Shown here: piece by piece, positions 18,478-27,830 of the stretch | How the letters are laid out: every line of letters starts with the position of its first letter | How positions within the stretch are numbered: the stretch's first letter is position 1 | Translations under genes and position numbers: made by a program | The notes under the pieces: generated by a model | Database searches by the model: none | Told to the model about the DNA's origin: nothing | Seen by the model: the letters and a program-made list of their open reading frames with translations, nothing else | NCBI GenBank assembly: GCA_902363835.1 | Contig: CABJBM010000009.1 | Span: 62,001-126,000, forward strand | DNA length: 64,000 nucleotides | Direction of reading: 5' to 3' | DNA from: Lachnospiraceae bacterium | GTDB taxonomy: Bacteria; Bacillota; Clostridia; Lachnospirales; Lachnospiraceae

Positions 18478-19395
18478 ATGAGCGATCACGCTAAAACAAC
18501 TGCAATCGTCGGGCTGGGCGCTTTGGGAATGCTTTATGCCAGCCAGATTACCGCCTCCCTTGGCCCGGAAAACCTATTCTTTCTCGGGGACCGTGAACGA
18601 ATGGACCGTTACCGCAAAATGCCCTTTTCCATAAACGGCAAACCCTTTTCCTTTCGGATAGAGGACTGTACAAAAGCCCGGCCAGTGGATTTTCTTATTG
18701 TGGCAGTCAAATACGGCGCCCTTTCCTCCGCCCTGGATACCATGAATGCCAGCGTTGGCCCTGATACCACGATCCTATCGGTCATGAATGGAATCGACAG
18801 CGAGGAGATCATAGCGGAACGGTTTGGCAGGGAAAAAGTACTTTATTGCATTGCACAGGGAATGAATGCCATGAAGTTTGGTTCCAGTCTTACATACACC
18901 CGTCCGGGCACACTCTGTCTTGGAACCAGGACCGAAGGACAGGAATCCAGGCTAAAGGACCTGACCCGTTACTTTGATAAGGCAGGCGTATCCTATACGG
19001 TTGAAGCCGACATTGTAAAACGTCTTTGGGGAAAATTCATGCTGAATGTGGGAATTAACCAGACCTGCATGGCCTTTGAAACCAATTATGGCGGAGCCCT
19101 TGCTCCCGGGGAGGCTTACGACTCCCTGATGGGAGCCATGAAGGAAGTGATCAGCCTCTCCAAAAAAGAAGGAATTGGCCTATCGGAAGAGGATATGGAC
19201 TTTTACATTAATCTGATCAAAACCCTTTCACCGGAAAGCGTTCCCTCCATGCGTCAGGATGGAATAGCCCGCCGGTATTCTGAAGTGGAAATGTTTTCCG
19301 GAGTTGTCCGCCGTCTGGCAGCAAAACACGGATTAATGGTTCCGGTCAATGATATGCTTTATAAAAAGATCAAAGAAATAGAAGCTGCTTATTAA
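18478..19395 (+). CDS. panE: 2-dehydropantoate 2-reductase family (PanE/ApbA)
   Basis: 305 residues. The N-terminal NADP-binding motif is IVGLGALGMLYA; VAVKYGAL and the Lys/Asn-containing KRLWGKFMLNVGINQTC segment match the catalytic region of ketopantoate reductases, and the C-terminal helical domain ends in the expected SEVEMFSG stretch. It would reduce 2-dehydropantoate to pantoate for coenzyme A synthesis. AAAGGAG lies 7 bases before ATG 18478. No other pantothenate gene is nearby and the family includes paralogues with other keto-acid substrates, so the exact role is less certain than the fold. Confidence 0.8.
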   Translation: MSDHAKTTAIVGLGALGMLYASQITASLGPENLFFLGDRERMDRYRKMPFSINGKPFSFRIEDCTKARPVDFLIVAVKYGALSSALDTMNASVGPDTTILSVMNGIDSEEIIAERFGREKVLYCIAQGMNAMKFGSSLTYTRPGTLCLGTRTEGQESRLKDLTRYFDKAGVSYTVEADIVKRLWGKFMLNVGINQTCMAFETNYGGALAPGEAYDSLMGAMKEVISLSKKEGIGLSEEDMDFYINLIKTLSPESVPSMRQDGIARRYSEVEMFSGVVRRLAAKHGLMVPVNDMLYKKIKEIEAAY

Positions 19396-19526
19396 TGCAG
19401 ACCGTAAAAAACTTTAATTATAAACGCTTCTCATTTCCTTCATCGCCTCATTATTTATAATAATCATAATTGGAATCTCTTTGCATAAATATGTATGGCA
19501 CCAGAATGCAAAGAGGGGGCTTGATT

Positions 19527-21200
19527 TTGGAAAGAATACTTGACAATAATTATTACGATCTGTTCGTAAATAACGCTCTCATTCCGCTATATCATAATGA
19601 CAGTGAGATTACCTACCTCAATGAAAGGCTTTCTTTGGAACATGTCCCGGTAGAATCTATGAATGCTTGTAACCTGGGGCTATATTCTTACAACAGTTTT
19701 TCGTCAATTTACACCTTAAATTCAATGGTTAGTTTAGACAAATCCGGAATTACAGCGGTTCAGAACAATCCTGATTTAAGCCTGTCCGGAAAAGGCGTAA
19801 TCATAGGAATTATCGATACCGGGATTGACTACCTGCATCAGGCTTTTAAAAACAGTGACGGAACCACCCGCATTCAGTCCATATGGGATCAGACCGACCA
19901 AAACGGAGAACGCCCGGAAGGCTTTACCTTTGGTTCCGAATACGGCAGAGACTTAATAAACAAAGCTTTGCAGTCGGATGATCCGTACTCTATTGTTCCC
20001 TCGGTCGATACCAATGGTCATGGTACGGCAATTTCCAGCATTGCGGCCGGCAGCCAAACCAATGACCATAGCTCCCGCGGAGTCGTCCCGGAAGCTGATC
20101 TGGCAGTCGTAAAATTGAAAGATGCAAAAAAAAGTTTAAAAGATATCTTTTTAATACCGGAGGAACTTCTGTGTTTTCAGGAATCTGATATTATGCTTGC
20201 CGCACGTTACCTGGTTTCCGTTGCCCAAGAATTGAATAAGCCAATGGTTATTTGTATTGCCCTTGGAACAAGTCAGGGAGGACATGACGGAAACGGCCCT
20301 TTAAGCAGCTATTTGGATTACCTTGCACAGTTTCCCGGAGTTGGGGTTGCAGTCGCAGCCGGAAATGAAGGAAACAAACGCAGACATTATTTTAATGCCA
20401 CTTTACCCGAAGTCCATTATGATGATTTTGAATTAAATGCAGGAAATGATGACAGCACGTTCTTCATGGAAATTTGGGCCGCTTCTCCGGCTCAGCTGTC
20501 TATCAGCATAACCTCCCCCACCCTGGAGTATACAAGATTAATTCCCCCATCCATCAATGGCTGCATCAATTATAATTTCAATATAAGCCAGACATATGTC
20601 TGGATAAATAATATTATTTACGAGCCGAATACGGGAGATCAGCTTATCCTGCTGCGTTTTGATAACACGTTTCCGGGAACCTGGCATTTTCATGTGGAAA
20701 ATAATAATAATGAACCATTCTCCTTTCATGCATGGCTCCCGGCAGGAAACTTGATAACAGACGAAACATACTTTATAAACTCAGATCCAAACGTTACTAT
20801 AACTTCTCCGGGAAATGCAATAAGCCTGTTGACCGTTACCGCCTATAATCAGTTCAATGACCTCATTCTGGAAGAATCAAGCAGAGGCTACACAAGAATA
20901 GGAGCGGTTAAGCCTGACCTTGCAGCCCCGGGCTATCAGATCCAATGTGCGGTTCCGGAAAATAAATACGGCACTGCCACAGGAACAGGAGCCGCAGCTG
21001 CCCACACGGCAGGCATCATGGCAATGGTTTTTGAATGGGGGATTGTCAAAGAGAATTATATCCAGATGACCGGCGGTATTGTTAACCGGCAGCTGATCTG
21101 GTATGCAATGCGTGACAGCGCCAATACTTATCCAAATAACATATGGGGTTATGGCCAGGTGGAAGTTAATAACCTTTTTGAAGTTGTTGACAGTGTTTAA
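19527..21200 (+). CDS. subtilase-family (S8, Csp-like) pseudoprotease lacking the catalytic serine
   Basis: 557 residues from TTG 19527, chosen because GAGGGGG lies 7 bases upstream; a longer in-frame start at 19470 has no ribosome site. No signal peptide. The S8 fold is clear: catalytic Asp motif IIDTGIDYLH, catalytic His motif NGHGTAISSIAAG and the oxyanion AAGNEG. At the serine position the sequence reads GTGAAAAHTAG where active enzymes have GTSxAxPxxAG; the codon is GGA, so Ser is Gly. The inserted jelly-roll-like region (about 290-420) resembles the Csp spore-germination subtilases. Clostridioides CspC and CspA are known pseudoproteases in bile-salt and co-germinant sensing, which makes a sensing role plausible here, but no other Csp gene is adjacent. 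Confidence 0.85.
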   Translation: MERILDNNYYDLFVNNALIPLYHNDSEITYLNERLSLEHVPVESMNACNLGLYSYNSFSSIYTLNSMVSLDKSGITAVQNNPDLSLSGKGVIIGIIDTGIDYLHQAFKNSDGTTRIQSIWDQTDQNGERPEGFTFGSEYGRDLINKALQSDDPYSIVPSVDTNGHGTAISSIAAGSQTNDHSSRGVVPEADLAVVKLKDAKKSLKDIFLIPEELLCFQESDIMLAARYLVSVAQELNKPMVICIALGTSQGGHDGNGPLSSYLDYLAQFPGVGVAVAAGNEGNKRRHYFNATLPEVHYDDFELNAGNDDSTFFMEIWAASPAQLSISITSPTLEYTRLIPPSINGCINYNFNISQTYVWINNIIYEPNTGDQLILLRFDNTFPGTWHFHVENNNNEPFSFHAWLPAGNLITDETYFINSDPNVTITSPGNAISLLTVTAYNQFNDLILEESSRGYTRIGAVKPDLAAPGYQIQCAVPENKYGTATGTGAAAAHTAGIMAMVFEWGIVKENYIQMTGGIVNRQLIWYAMRDSANTYPNNIWGYGQVEVNNLFEVVDSV

Positions 21201-21229
21201 ATTCCATAAAACGTTTTGGTATACCGAAA

Positions 21230-21402
21230 AAGGTCAGCACCATGGATAAAACAGCACCCGGCAATGCCATGGCAATGTTGCCGCCCTGACACCAGGAAAC
21301 GCCGATTCCAAATCCGATCCCCATAAACTTAAGTGAATCTTTCGCTCCTTCCGAAGCAACTAAGATTTCGGAAATAGTCATTGATTCCGAATACATTATT
21401 TT
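21230..21402 (-). pseudogene. remnant of an OPT-family oligopeptide transporter gene
   Basis: Two pieces of the intact OPT gene at 28174-30096 are joined here in the same orientation: 21230-21293 matches about 28977-29048 and 21300-21402 matches about 29546-29648. The missing 486 bases lie between two AAAACCGCC direct repeats (29053-29061 and 29539-29547) in the intact gene, so slippage or recombination between such repeats explains the deletion. An extra C and further substitutions show decay. The translated remnant still reads SEGAKDSLKFMGIGFGIG and GGNIAMALPGAVLSMVL. No start context or rest of the gene remains. Confidence 0.8.
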
Positions 21403-21485
21403 GATGCTTTAAGTTTTAGTTTAAGGCAGGCAAAGATGATTGTACTTTATGCAAAATATTGACAAATGAATAGAGGGAAGGATAT

Positions 21486-22271
21486 ATGAATATTCAGGAA
21501 ATGGTATACTCCAACTACAAATATCTAAATGAAACAGACCTGCATATTTGGCGGTATGTCTGTGAAAACAAAAAGATATGCAGTGTACAGTCCATTGATG
21601 AAATGGCTGAAAAATGCAACATTTCAAGAACTACTATCACACGTTTTGTAAAAAAAATAGGACTGAAAGGCTTCAGTGAATTCAAAGTATTGCTTAGCTG
21701 GGAAAATAATAGCGGTCACTATGTAGAGGACAATGCATTTGACACTGCGTGTGATTTCATTGCACAGTATGTGGAAAACCAGAAAAAGAATAACTATGAG
21801 TCAATATGCCGTATGATTTATGAGGCGCCACGTATTTTTATATATGGAACGGGAGACATCCAAAATTCAGTGGCAAGGCAGTTTAAAAGGATGTTTTTAT
21901 CTTGCCAAGAGATTATTTATGATTTTGATGGGAGGACATTTGATAAAGCTTTTTTTAGCCTTGTTCATAAGGATGATCTTGTTATTATGATATCATTAAG
22001 CGGTACAAATGAGGAAGCGCTTTGTATTGCTGATCAATTAAAGGTAAAGGGAACAAAGATTATATCGATTACAGAATTTAAAGATAATCCATTAACAAGC
22101 CGAAGTGACGAGTCATTGTATGTATCCGTGGCAAACCTTTCAATTTTAAATACACATCCGTCATTTAAGGCAACCATGTTGTATTATATTTTGGCTGAAT
22201 TGCTTTTCATAAAATACAGCATCTATAAAAGGCACCGGATGATTTCAGAAGGGCTGGAATGTGATATATAG
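21486..22271 (+). CDS. RpiR/MurR-family transcriptional regulator with SIS domain
   Basis: 261 residues. N-terminal helix-turn-helix of the RpiR type (about 1-75; SIDEMAEKCNISRTTITRFVKKIGLKGFSEFK), then a SIS sugar-phosphate-binding domain (about 105-240) with IYGTGDIQNSVARQF and VIMISLSGTNEEAL. Such proteins sense phosphosugars and control sugar-use operons. GGAAGG lies just before the ATG. It precedes the alpha-glucoside PTS genes, separated by its own terminator and an operator-rich region, so it is the likely regulator, sensing an alpha-glucoside 6-phosphate or glucose 6-phosphate. Confidence 0.92.
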   Translation: MNIQEMVYSNYKYLNETDLHIWRYVCENKKICSVQSIDEMAEKCNISRTTITRFVKKIGLKGFSEFKVLLSWENNSGHYVEDNAFDTACDFIAQYVENQKKNNYESICRMIYEAPRIFIYGTGDIQNSVARQFKRMFLSCQEIIYDFDGRTFDKAFFSLVHKDDLVIMISLSGTNEEALCIADQLKVKGTKIISITEFKDNPLTSRSDESLYVSVANLSILNTHPSFKATMLYYILAELLFIKYSIYKRHRMISEGLECDI

Positions 22272-22274
22272 TGC

Positions 22275-22302
22275 AAAAAAAGAGGTGAGACCTCTTTTTT
22301 TT
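22275..22302 (+). terminator. intrinsic terminator after the rpiR-type gene
   Basis: AAAGAGGT-GAG-ACCTCTTT stem followed by a run of eight T residues, 4 bases after the stop. Confidence 0.85.
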
Positions 22303-22325
22303 GTTTTAGGAAATTGCATCTTACG

Positions 22326-22363
22326 CAAATTCATGTGAAAAATTCACACGAGATGTGAATTTG
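22326..22363. promoter_or_regulatory. nested inverted-repeat operator upstream of the PTS operon
   Basis: An inner palindrome TGTGAA-AAA-TTCACA (22334-22348) is enclosed by an outer perfect inverted repeat CAAATTCA (22326-22333) and TGAATTTG (22356-22363). TGTGAA occurs three times counting both strands. It lies about 40 bases upstream of the -35 element, consistent with binding by the RpiR-type regulator encoded next door. Confidence 0.55.
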
Positions 22364-22403
22364 GTCGCATTGCCGAAAAAATTCCAGAAACAATCCGAAT
22401 ATA

Positions 22404-22431
22404 TTGCATTATTTTTCTACGATGCTATTAT
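22404..22431 (+). promoter_or_regulatory. probable promoter of the alpha-glucoside PTS operon
   Basis: TTGCAT and TATTAT are separated by 16 bases, about 50 bases before the PTS start, which itself has AAAGGAGG. Confidence 0.5.
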
Positions 22432-22482
22432 GAAAATGTGGAAACATAAAAACAGGGAAATAATAAACAAAGGAGGTTAGTT

Positions 22483-24060
22483 ATGGTTAAAAAAATTCAA
22501 CGCTTTGGGGGCGCGATGTTTACTCCGACTCTTCTATTTGCTTTTGCGGGAATTATGGTCGGTTTTTGCATTGTATTTCAAAATCAAGCAATTATGGGTT
22601 CGTTAGCAGCGCCTACCAGTCTGTGGTATCAGTTCTGGGGAGTTATATCATCCGGGGCATGGATGGTATTTATGCAGCTTCCGCTACTCTTTGCAGTAGC
22701 ACTGCCAATTGCTCTGGCTAAAAAGCAGCAAGGAAGAGCATGTATGGAAGCAGTCGCTACTTATTTGACTTATAATTATTTTGTAGGATCTATGCTAAGC
22801 TATTGGGGAGATTCTTTCGGGGTGAATTACGCAGCGGATATTACAACGGGAAGCGGATTGACAATGATTGCTGGAATTAAAACTCTCGACACAGGCATGC
22901 TAGGAGCATTATTAATCTCAGGAATTGTCATTTGGATACATAATCGCTATTTTGACGCTGAATTGCCAGATGTAATTGGTATTTTTAAAGGGTCTTCACT
23001 CGTTGTTGCAATTGGATTTTTTATAATGTTACCGGTTGCATTGGTAACCTGTTTGCTATGGCCTCATGTGCAAGGTGCTATGAGAGGAATGCAAGTATTT
23101 TTTATTAACAGCGGTAATATAGGTATTTGGTGTTATGCATTTTTACAGAAAATTTTAATTCCCACAGGATTGCATCATTTTATCTATGCGCCGTTCTGCT
23201 ATGACAATGTAATTGTTCAGGGTGGAACATCGGTATATTGGGCGACACATATACCGGAGTTCCAGACTTCCGCTCAGACTTTAAAAGAAATGTATCCTAT
23301 TGGGTTTTCTTTATCAGGGTTGTCAAAAGTTTTTGGTTCCCTGGGAATTTTCGGTGCTTTCTATGTAACCGCAAAGCCAGAGAAGAGAAAAAAAGTATTA
23401 GGACTGATGATACCCGTAACTTTAACAGCAGTATTGACAGGAATTACGGAACCTTTGGAATTTACATTTTTATTTATTGCGCCTGCACTATTCGTCGTTC
23501 ATGCATTTTTAGATGCCTGTCTGCAAACGACCGCATTTGCACTAGGGGTAGTGGGTGATTTCGGTGGTGGTATTATTAACTGGGTTGCATTGAACTGGTT
23601 GCCACTCGGTATGTATCATTATAAGACTTATATAACACAGGTAGTTGTAGGCATTATATTTTCAGTAATCTGGTTTGTTGTATTTACATTCCTCATTAAA
23701 AAGATGAATTTAAAGACACCAGGGCGTGAAGAAGATAATGAGGAAATGAAATTATACACGAAAAATGAGTATTTGGAAAAGAAAGAAGAACATAAACAGG
23801 GAAATGATAAGAATCGTAGCAAGGCATCCATTCAGGCAGAGCAGTTTATGAAATTGGTTGGTGGGAAAGAAAATGTCCTTGACGTTACAAATTGCGCAAC
23901 AAGACTGCGGATCACATTAAAAGATGATAGCAAGCTTGCAAAAGAAGCTGCATTTAAAGATACCGGAGCATATGGTTTGGTACATAATGGAACTGCGGTC
24001 CAGATTATTGTGGGACTTTCAGTGCCGCATGTCAGAGATGAATTTGAACAATTATTATAG
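22483..24060 (+). CDS. PTS alpha-glucoside transporter subunit IICB
   Basis: 525 residues. The IIC domain (1-420) has about ten membrane segments and the substrate-site motif GITEPLEF typical of the glucose/glucoside family. The IIB domain (about 445-525) carries VTNCATRLR with the phospho-accepting Cys and the following DDSKL and GxVxNGTxVQIIVG elements. It imports and phosphorylates a sugar; the closest family in overall layout is the maltose/alpha-glucoside GlvC/MalX/AglA group, in agreement with the GH4 enzyme encoded next. There is no IIA domain, so phosphate must come from a IIA made elsewhere. AAAGGAGG precedes the ATG; first gene of a plus-strand operon. Confidence 0.92.
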   Translation: MVKKIQRFGGAMFTPTLLFAFAGIMVGFCIVFQNQAIMGSLAAPTSLWYQFWGVISSGAWMVFMQLPLLFAVALPIALAKKQQGRACMEAVATYLTYNYFVGSMLSYWGDSFGVNYAADITTGSGLTMIAGIKTLDTGMLGALLISGIVIWIHNRYFDAELPDVIGIFKGSSLVVAIGFFIMLPVALVTCLLWPHVQGAMRGMQVFFINSGNIGIWCYAFLQKILIPTGLHHFIYAPFCYDNVIVQGGTSVYWATHIPEFQTSAQTLKEMYPIGFSLSGLSKVFGSLGIFGAFYVTAKPEKRKKVLGLMIPVTLTAVLTGITEPLEFTFLFIAPALFVVHAFLDACLQTTAFALGVVGDFGGGIINWVALNWLPLGMYHYKTYITQVVVGIIFSVIWFVVFTFLIKKMNLKTPGREEDNEEMKLYTKNEYLEKKEEHKQGNDKNRSKASIQAEQFMKLVGGKENVLDVTNCATRLRITLKDDSKLAKEAAFKDTGAYGLVHNGTAVQIIVGLSVPHVRDEFEQLL

Positions 24061-25407
<1,347 letters not shown>

Positions 25408-25412
25408 TGTAG

Positions 25413-25460
25413 TATAAATCCCATTTTGGAAGGATTGATAGTTCCAAAATGGGATTTATA
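25413..25460 (+). other. 19-bp perfect inverted repeat between GH4 and the membrane-protein gene
   Basis: TATAAATCCCATTTTGGAA (25413-25431) is perfectly repeated in reverse complement at 25442-25460 with a 10-base loop. It begins 6 bases after the GH4 stop. No T-run follows, so it is more likely an intercistronic RNA stem (processing, stability or partial termination) than a full terminator. Confidence 0.75.
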
Positions 25461-25479
25461 TCAGTTTGGAGTAAATGAT

Positions 25480-25965
25480 ATGATCAGATTATGGAAACCA
25501 ATCGCTAATATGACAAATGAAAAAAACTTTCTGAATCTGCAAGTTGTTGTATTTTTAGTCTTGCCTGTTCTCTATCTTGTGTATCTGCAGATGACAAATA
25601 TGGTTACGGGAGTGGGGATAAAGGGTATTTATGCACAAAATCCACTGGAAGGTTTGAATCTACTGATGAATGCAAGTAATGTTTATAGTGCGTACGTCAT
25701 CTATCACTATAGAAAAAACCAATATATAAAGGGAAATTTTCTTGCCTATATTGTTGTTGGAATCGCCCAGATATTTATGATGAATGCGGTAGGGATCTTA
25801 ATGATGCTGTACTCGATTTGTTATTTTACAGGTCTGTCTGGTATAAAAAAATGCTTTGCCGAATATCCTTGGGGGAAAAACTACAAAATTATTTTCTCGG
25901 CAGGATTAGTATTCGTAATTTCTTTGATACTCCTGGCAGTTCGGATAAAATCTATAATAATATAA
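25480..25965 (+). CDS. small integral membrane protein of unknown function
   Basis: 161 residues. ATG 25480 has GGAG 8 bases upstream. Three to five predicted membrane segments (FLNLQVVVFLVLPVLYLVYL; NVYSAYVIYHY; GNFLAYIVVGIAQIFMM; IIFSAGLVFVISLILLAV). I do not recognise a family and no catalytic motif is seen. It sits between the GH4 gene and the EIIA-like mini-gene in the alpha-glucoside operon, so a role in sugar transport or sensing is possible by context only. Confidence 0.65.
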   Translation: MIRLWKPIANMTNEKNFLNLQVVVFLVLPVLYLVYLQMTNMVTGVGIKGIYAQNPLEGLNLLMNASNVYSAYVIYHYRKNQYIKGNFLAYIVVGIAQIFMMNAVGILMMLYSICYFTGLSGIKKCFAEYPWGKNYKIIFSAGLVFVISLILLAVRIKSIII

Positions 25966-25976
25966 GGAGAGGAAGC

Positions 25977-26204
25977 ATGTTTTTTAAGAAAAAAGAGAAA
26001 AAACAAGAGATACACGGGTATGCCGGCGGAAGAATTATTCCGGTAAACCAACTGAATGACAAAACCTTTTCTTTAGGAAAACCGGGAGAAGGGGGCGCTG
26101 TCTATCCAAATAAAAATATTATTTATGCTCCATGTGATGGATTGATAAAAGCTAACGAAGAGATGACTAGGGACGATGTGATTATGCATCTGGTAAAAGC
26201 ATGA
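25977..26204 (+). CDS. miniature EIIA(Glc)-like protein without the phospho-acceptor histidine
   Basis: 75 residues. AAGGAGAGG precedes the ATG. After a lysine-rich head, residues about 13-55 follow the first strands of EIIA(Glc)/Crr (compare SGEIVNIEDVPD, GDGIAIKP and MVAPVDGTI of E. coli Crr with GGRIIPVNQLND, GEGGAVYP and IYAPCDGLI here). The middle of the family, including both active-site histidines and the HFGIDT motif, is missing; the sequence passes straight to a short IMHLVKA tail. The stop overlaps the MFS start in ATGA, so translation is coupled. It cannot be a normal phosphocarrier; a regulatory or decoy role, or gene decay, are options. Confidence 0.6.
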   Translation: MFFKKKEKKQEIHGYAGGRIIPVNQLNDKTFSLGKPGEGGAVYPNKNIIYAPCDGLIKANEEMTRDDVIMHLVKA

Positions 26205-27367
26205 AACCGGTAAAGGGGCAGCATTTTTTTATTAGTTTTTATTTTATATCTTATATTGGCTTTGCGTTTTTAATGACCAACTACACGCCGTTCTTATCGT
26301 CCATTGGATACGATGCCAGATATCGTGGTTATATTTTGTCAGGGTATGCAATAACCACAATTTTATTTCAGCTATTGTTTGGTATCGTATCTGATCGGTT
26401 TCAGACCATTAAAAAAATTGTCGTGATTTGCCTTGGTGTAATGGGCATTGCCGCAGGGCTTCTTTTTAGCAATATGTTCTCCTATATTGCAATACATTTT
26501 TTATTAATTGCTCTGACAGGCGGATTGGTTAATGCCTGCTGTGGAATGTATGATACGTGGCTATTGGGAAGTAATGAACATCTGAAAAATTCGATGTCTT
26601 TTATCAAAGCCTTTGGTTCTATCGGCTGGGCATTGGGAAGTATATTGGCATCAAGAATTATCATTCAGTTTTCCTATCTGGGGCTGGGGGTTGCACTCAT
26701 TATTCTGGTTATCCTGATGGAGATAAACTTATTGGCATTAAGCGATATAAATAAGATCGCTCGACCCAAGGAGACAAAAAAAGATGATTTGATTCAACTG
26801 TTCCGCAACCGAAATTATTGCTTGCTGCTGGTTGTGCTGTTTTTTATGTATTCGATGGTGGTTACGAATAACTGCACGGTTGTCGATAAAATGTTGGAAC
26901 TTGGAGCGAACAATCAGCAGATTTCAATGAAGTGGTCACTGCAATCACTGCTTGAGATTCCTACCTATATTGCGGGGGCTATTCTTTTAAAAAAATTCAG
27001 CAGTATTAAATTACTTCGCTTCAGCTCCTTTGTGATTGTTGTACAATTTATTATGTATGGCTTGGCGACTACGGTTGGGCAGATCATAATGATAAGTGCA
27101 ATGCAGATATTTACAACGCCGCTTATAATGATCGCTTCCAAGATGATAATTTTTGATATTACACCCAAACATCTGCGAAACAGCAGCCAGTTGATTGCGC
27201 TGAGTGTCTTTATAGGGAGTTCGTCTTTGTTAATTCCCTCAATTGCAGGGACTATAAGCGTAAATTTGGGTTATAATTTCATGTTATTTATGGCAGCCTT
27301 TCTCGGTGTTGTGTCCTTTCTGCTTATACCAAAATTTTCTGGAAATAGTGAAAAGAAATTACAATGA
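26201..27367 (+). CDS. major facilitator superfamily transporter
   Basis: 388 residues, about 12 membrane segments, with the MFS loop motif GIVSDRFQTIKK between helices 2 and 3 and a long central loop near residue 190. The layout resembles the sugar/nucleoside proton symporter (LacY/NupG-like) branch. It overlaps the mini-EIIA stop by 4 bases and ends the alpha-glucoside operon. A plausible substrate is an alpha-glucoside or glucose, by context. Confidence 0.8.
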   Translation: MKPVKGQHFFISFYFISYIGFAFLMTNYTPFLSSIGYDARYRGYILSGYAITTILFQLLFGIVSDRFQTIKKIVVICLGVMGIAAGLLFSNMFSYIAIHFLLIALTGGLVNACCGMYDTWLLGSNEHLKNSMSFIKAFGSIGWALGSILASRIIIQFSYLGLGVALIILVILMEINLLALSDINKIARPKETKKDDLIQLFRNRNYCLLLVVLFFMYSMVVTNNCTVVDKMLELGANNQQISMKWSLQSLLEIPTYIAGAILLKKFSSIKLLRFSSFVIVVQFIMYGLATTVGQIIMISAMQIFTTPLIMIASKMIIFDITPKHLRNSSQLIALSVFIGSSSLLIPSIAGTISVNLGYNFMLFMAAFLGVVSFLLIPKFSGNSEKKLQ

Positions 27368-27529
27368 CTGATGCACTTTTTAAAGCCAAAAACTATCGTA
27401 TGCTACACCCTTTGTGAAGGGCTTCCAAAGAACCTCTGATTCATGATAACTCTTTATATCGTCGGATAATCGAATACGGAATATGCGAAAAGGGGTAAAC
27501 TGTACCCTTTGTCAAGGACATATTAAAAG

Positions 27530-27562
27530 AAGGCGTTGATTTTTAATAGATCGACGCCTTTT
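27530..27562 (+). terminator. terminator-like hairpin inside the IS remnant
   Basis: AAGGCGTTGAT pairs with ATCGACGCCTT (one G-U) and is followed by TTTT on the plus strand. It is placed to end transcripts from the MFS gene and also sits at the end of the transposase remnant. Confidence 0.55.
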
Positions 27563-27698
27563 AATATGGTATTTTCCCAGTTGTCAAATAGGTATTATAC
27601 TCATTGGGTGACATATATTTCAAATCCCACTGATATCTATAATTATTATAATAGTTCAATCTCTTCTTTTGAAAAATCTTGATTGCGATGAGCTGGGG
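27561..27698 (-). pseudogene. C-terminal fragment of IS3-family OrfB transposase
   Basis: About 45 codons ending in TAA. The peptide includes YYNNYRYQWDLKYMSPNEY, matching the conserved end of IS3-family OrfB proteins (YN..R.Q..L..M.P..Y). The upstream integrase core with its DDE residues is gone; upstream of the fragment the frame is closed. Confidence 0.75.
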
Positions 27699-27765
27699 TT
27701 ATTCTTTTTCCTCCCATAAGAGTTTTATCCTCCTTAGACATTTTTTTATATTATACAACAAAAAG

Positions 27766-27818
27766 TACCCTAATAGTTTAACACAGCCTCTTTTTCTGTG
27801 TCTTACTATTAGGGTACA
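27766..27818 (-). repeat. long imperfect inverted repeat at the IS right end
   Basis: GTACCCTAATAGTTTAACACAG pairs with CTGTGTCTTACTATTAGGGTAC except at two or three positions, around a CCTCTTTTT loop. It makes a hairpin covering the terminal repeat of the deleted element; it may also stop read-through from the PqqD-like gene, which ends at 27831. Confidence 0.6.
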
Positions 27819-27830
27819 GTTTATTCTTTT

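Larger units (their letters stand above)
27496..27823 (-). mobile_element. internally deleted IS3-family element (MITE-like)
   Basis: Perfect 13-base terminal inverted repeats TAAACTGTACCCT (27496-27508) and its reverse complement (27811-27823) bound a 328-base unit. Inside, on the minus strand, is the very 3' end of an IS3-type OrfB transposase; the rest of the transposase is absent, so the element cannot move itself. No flanking target duplication is obvious. It lies at the right edge of the AT-rich sugar island. Confidence 0.65.
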
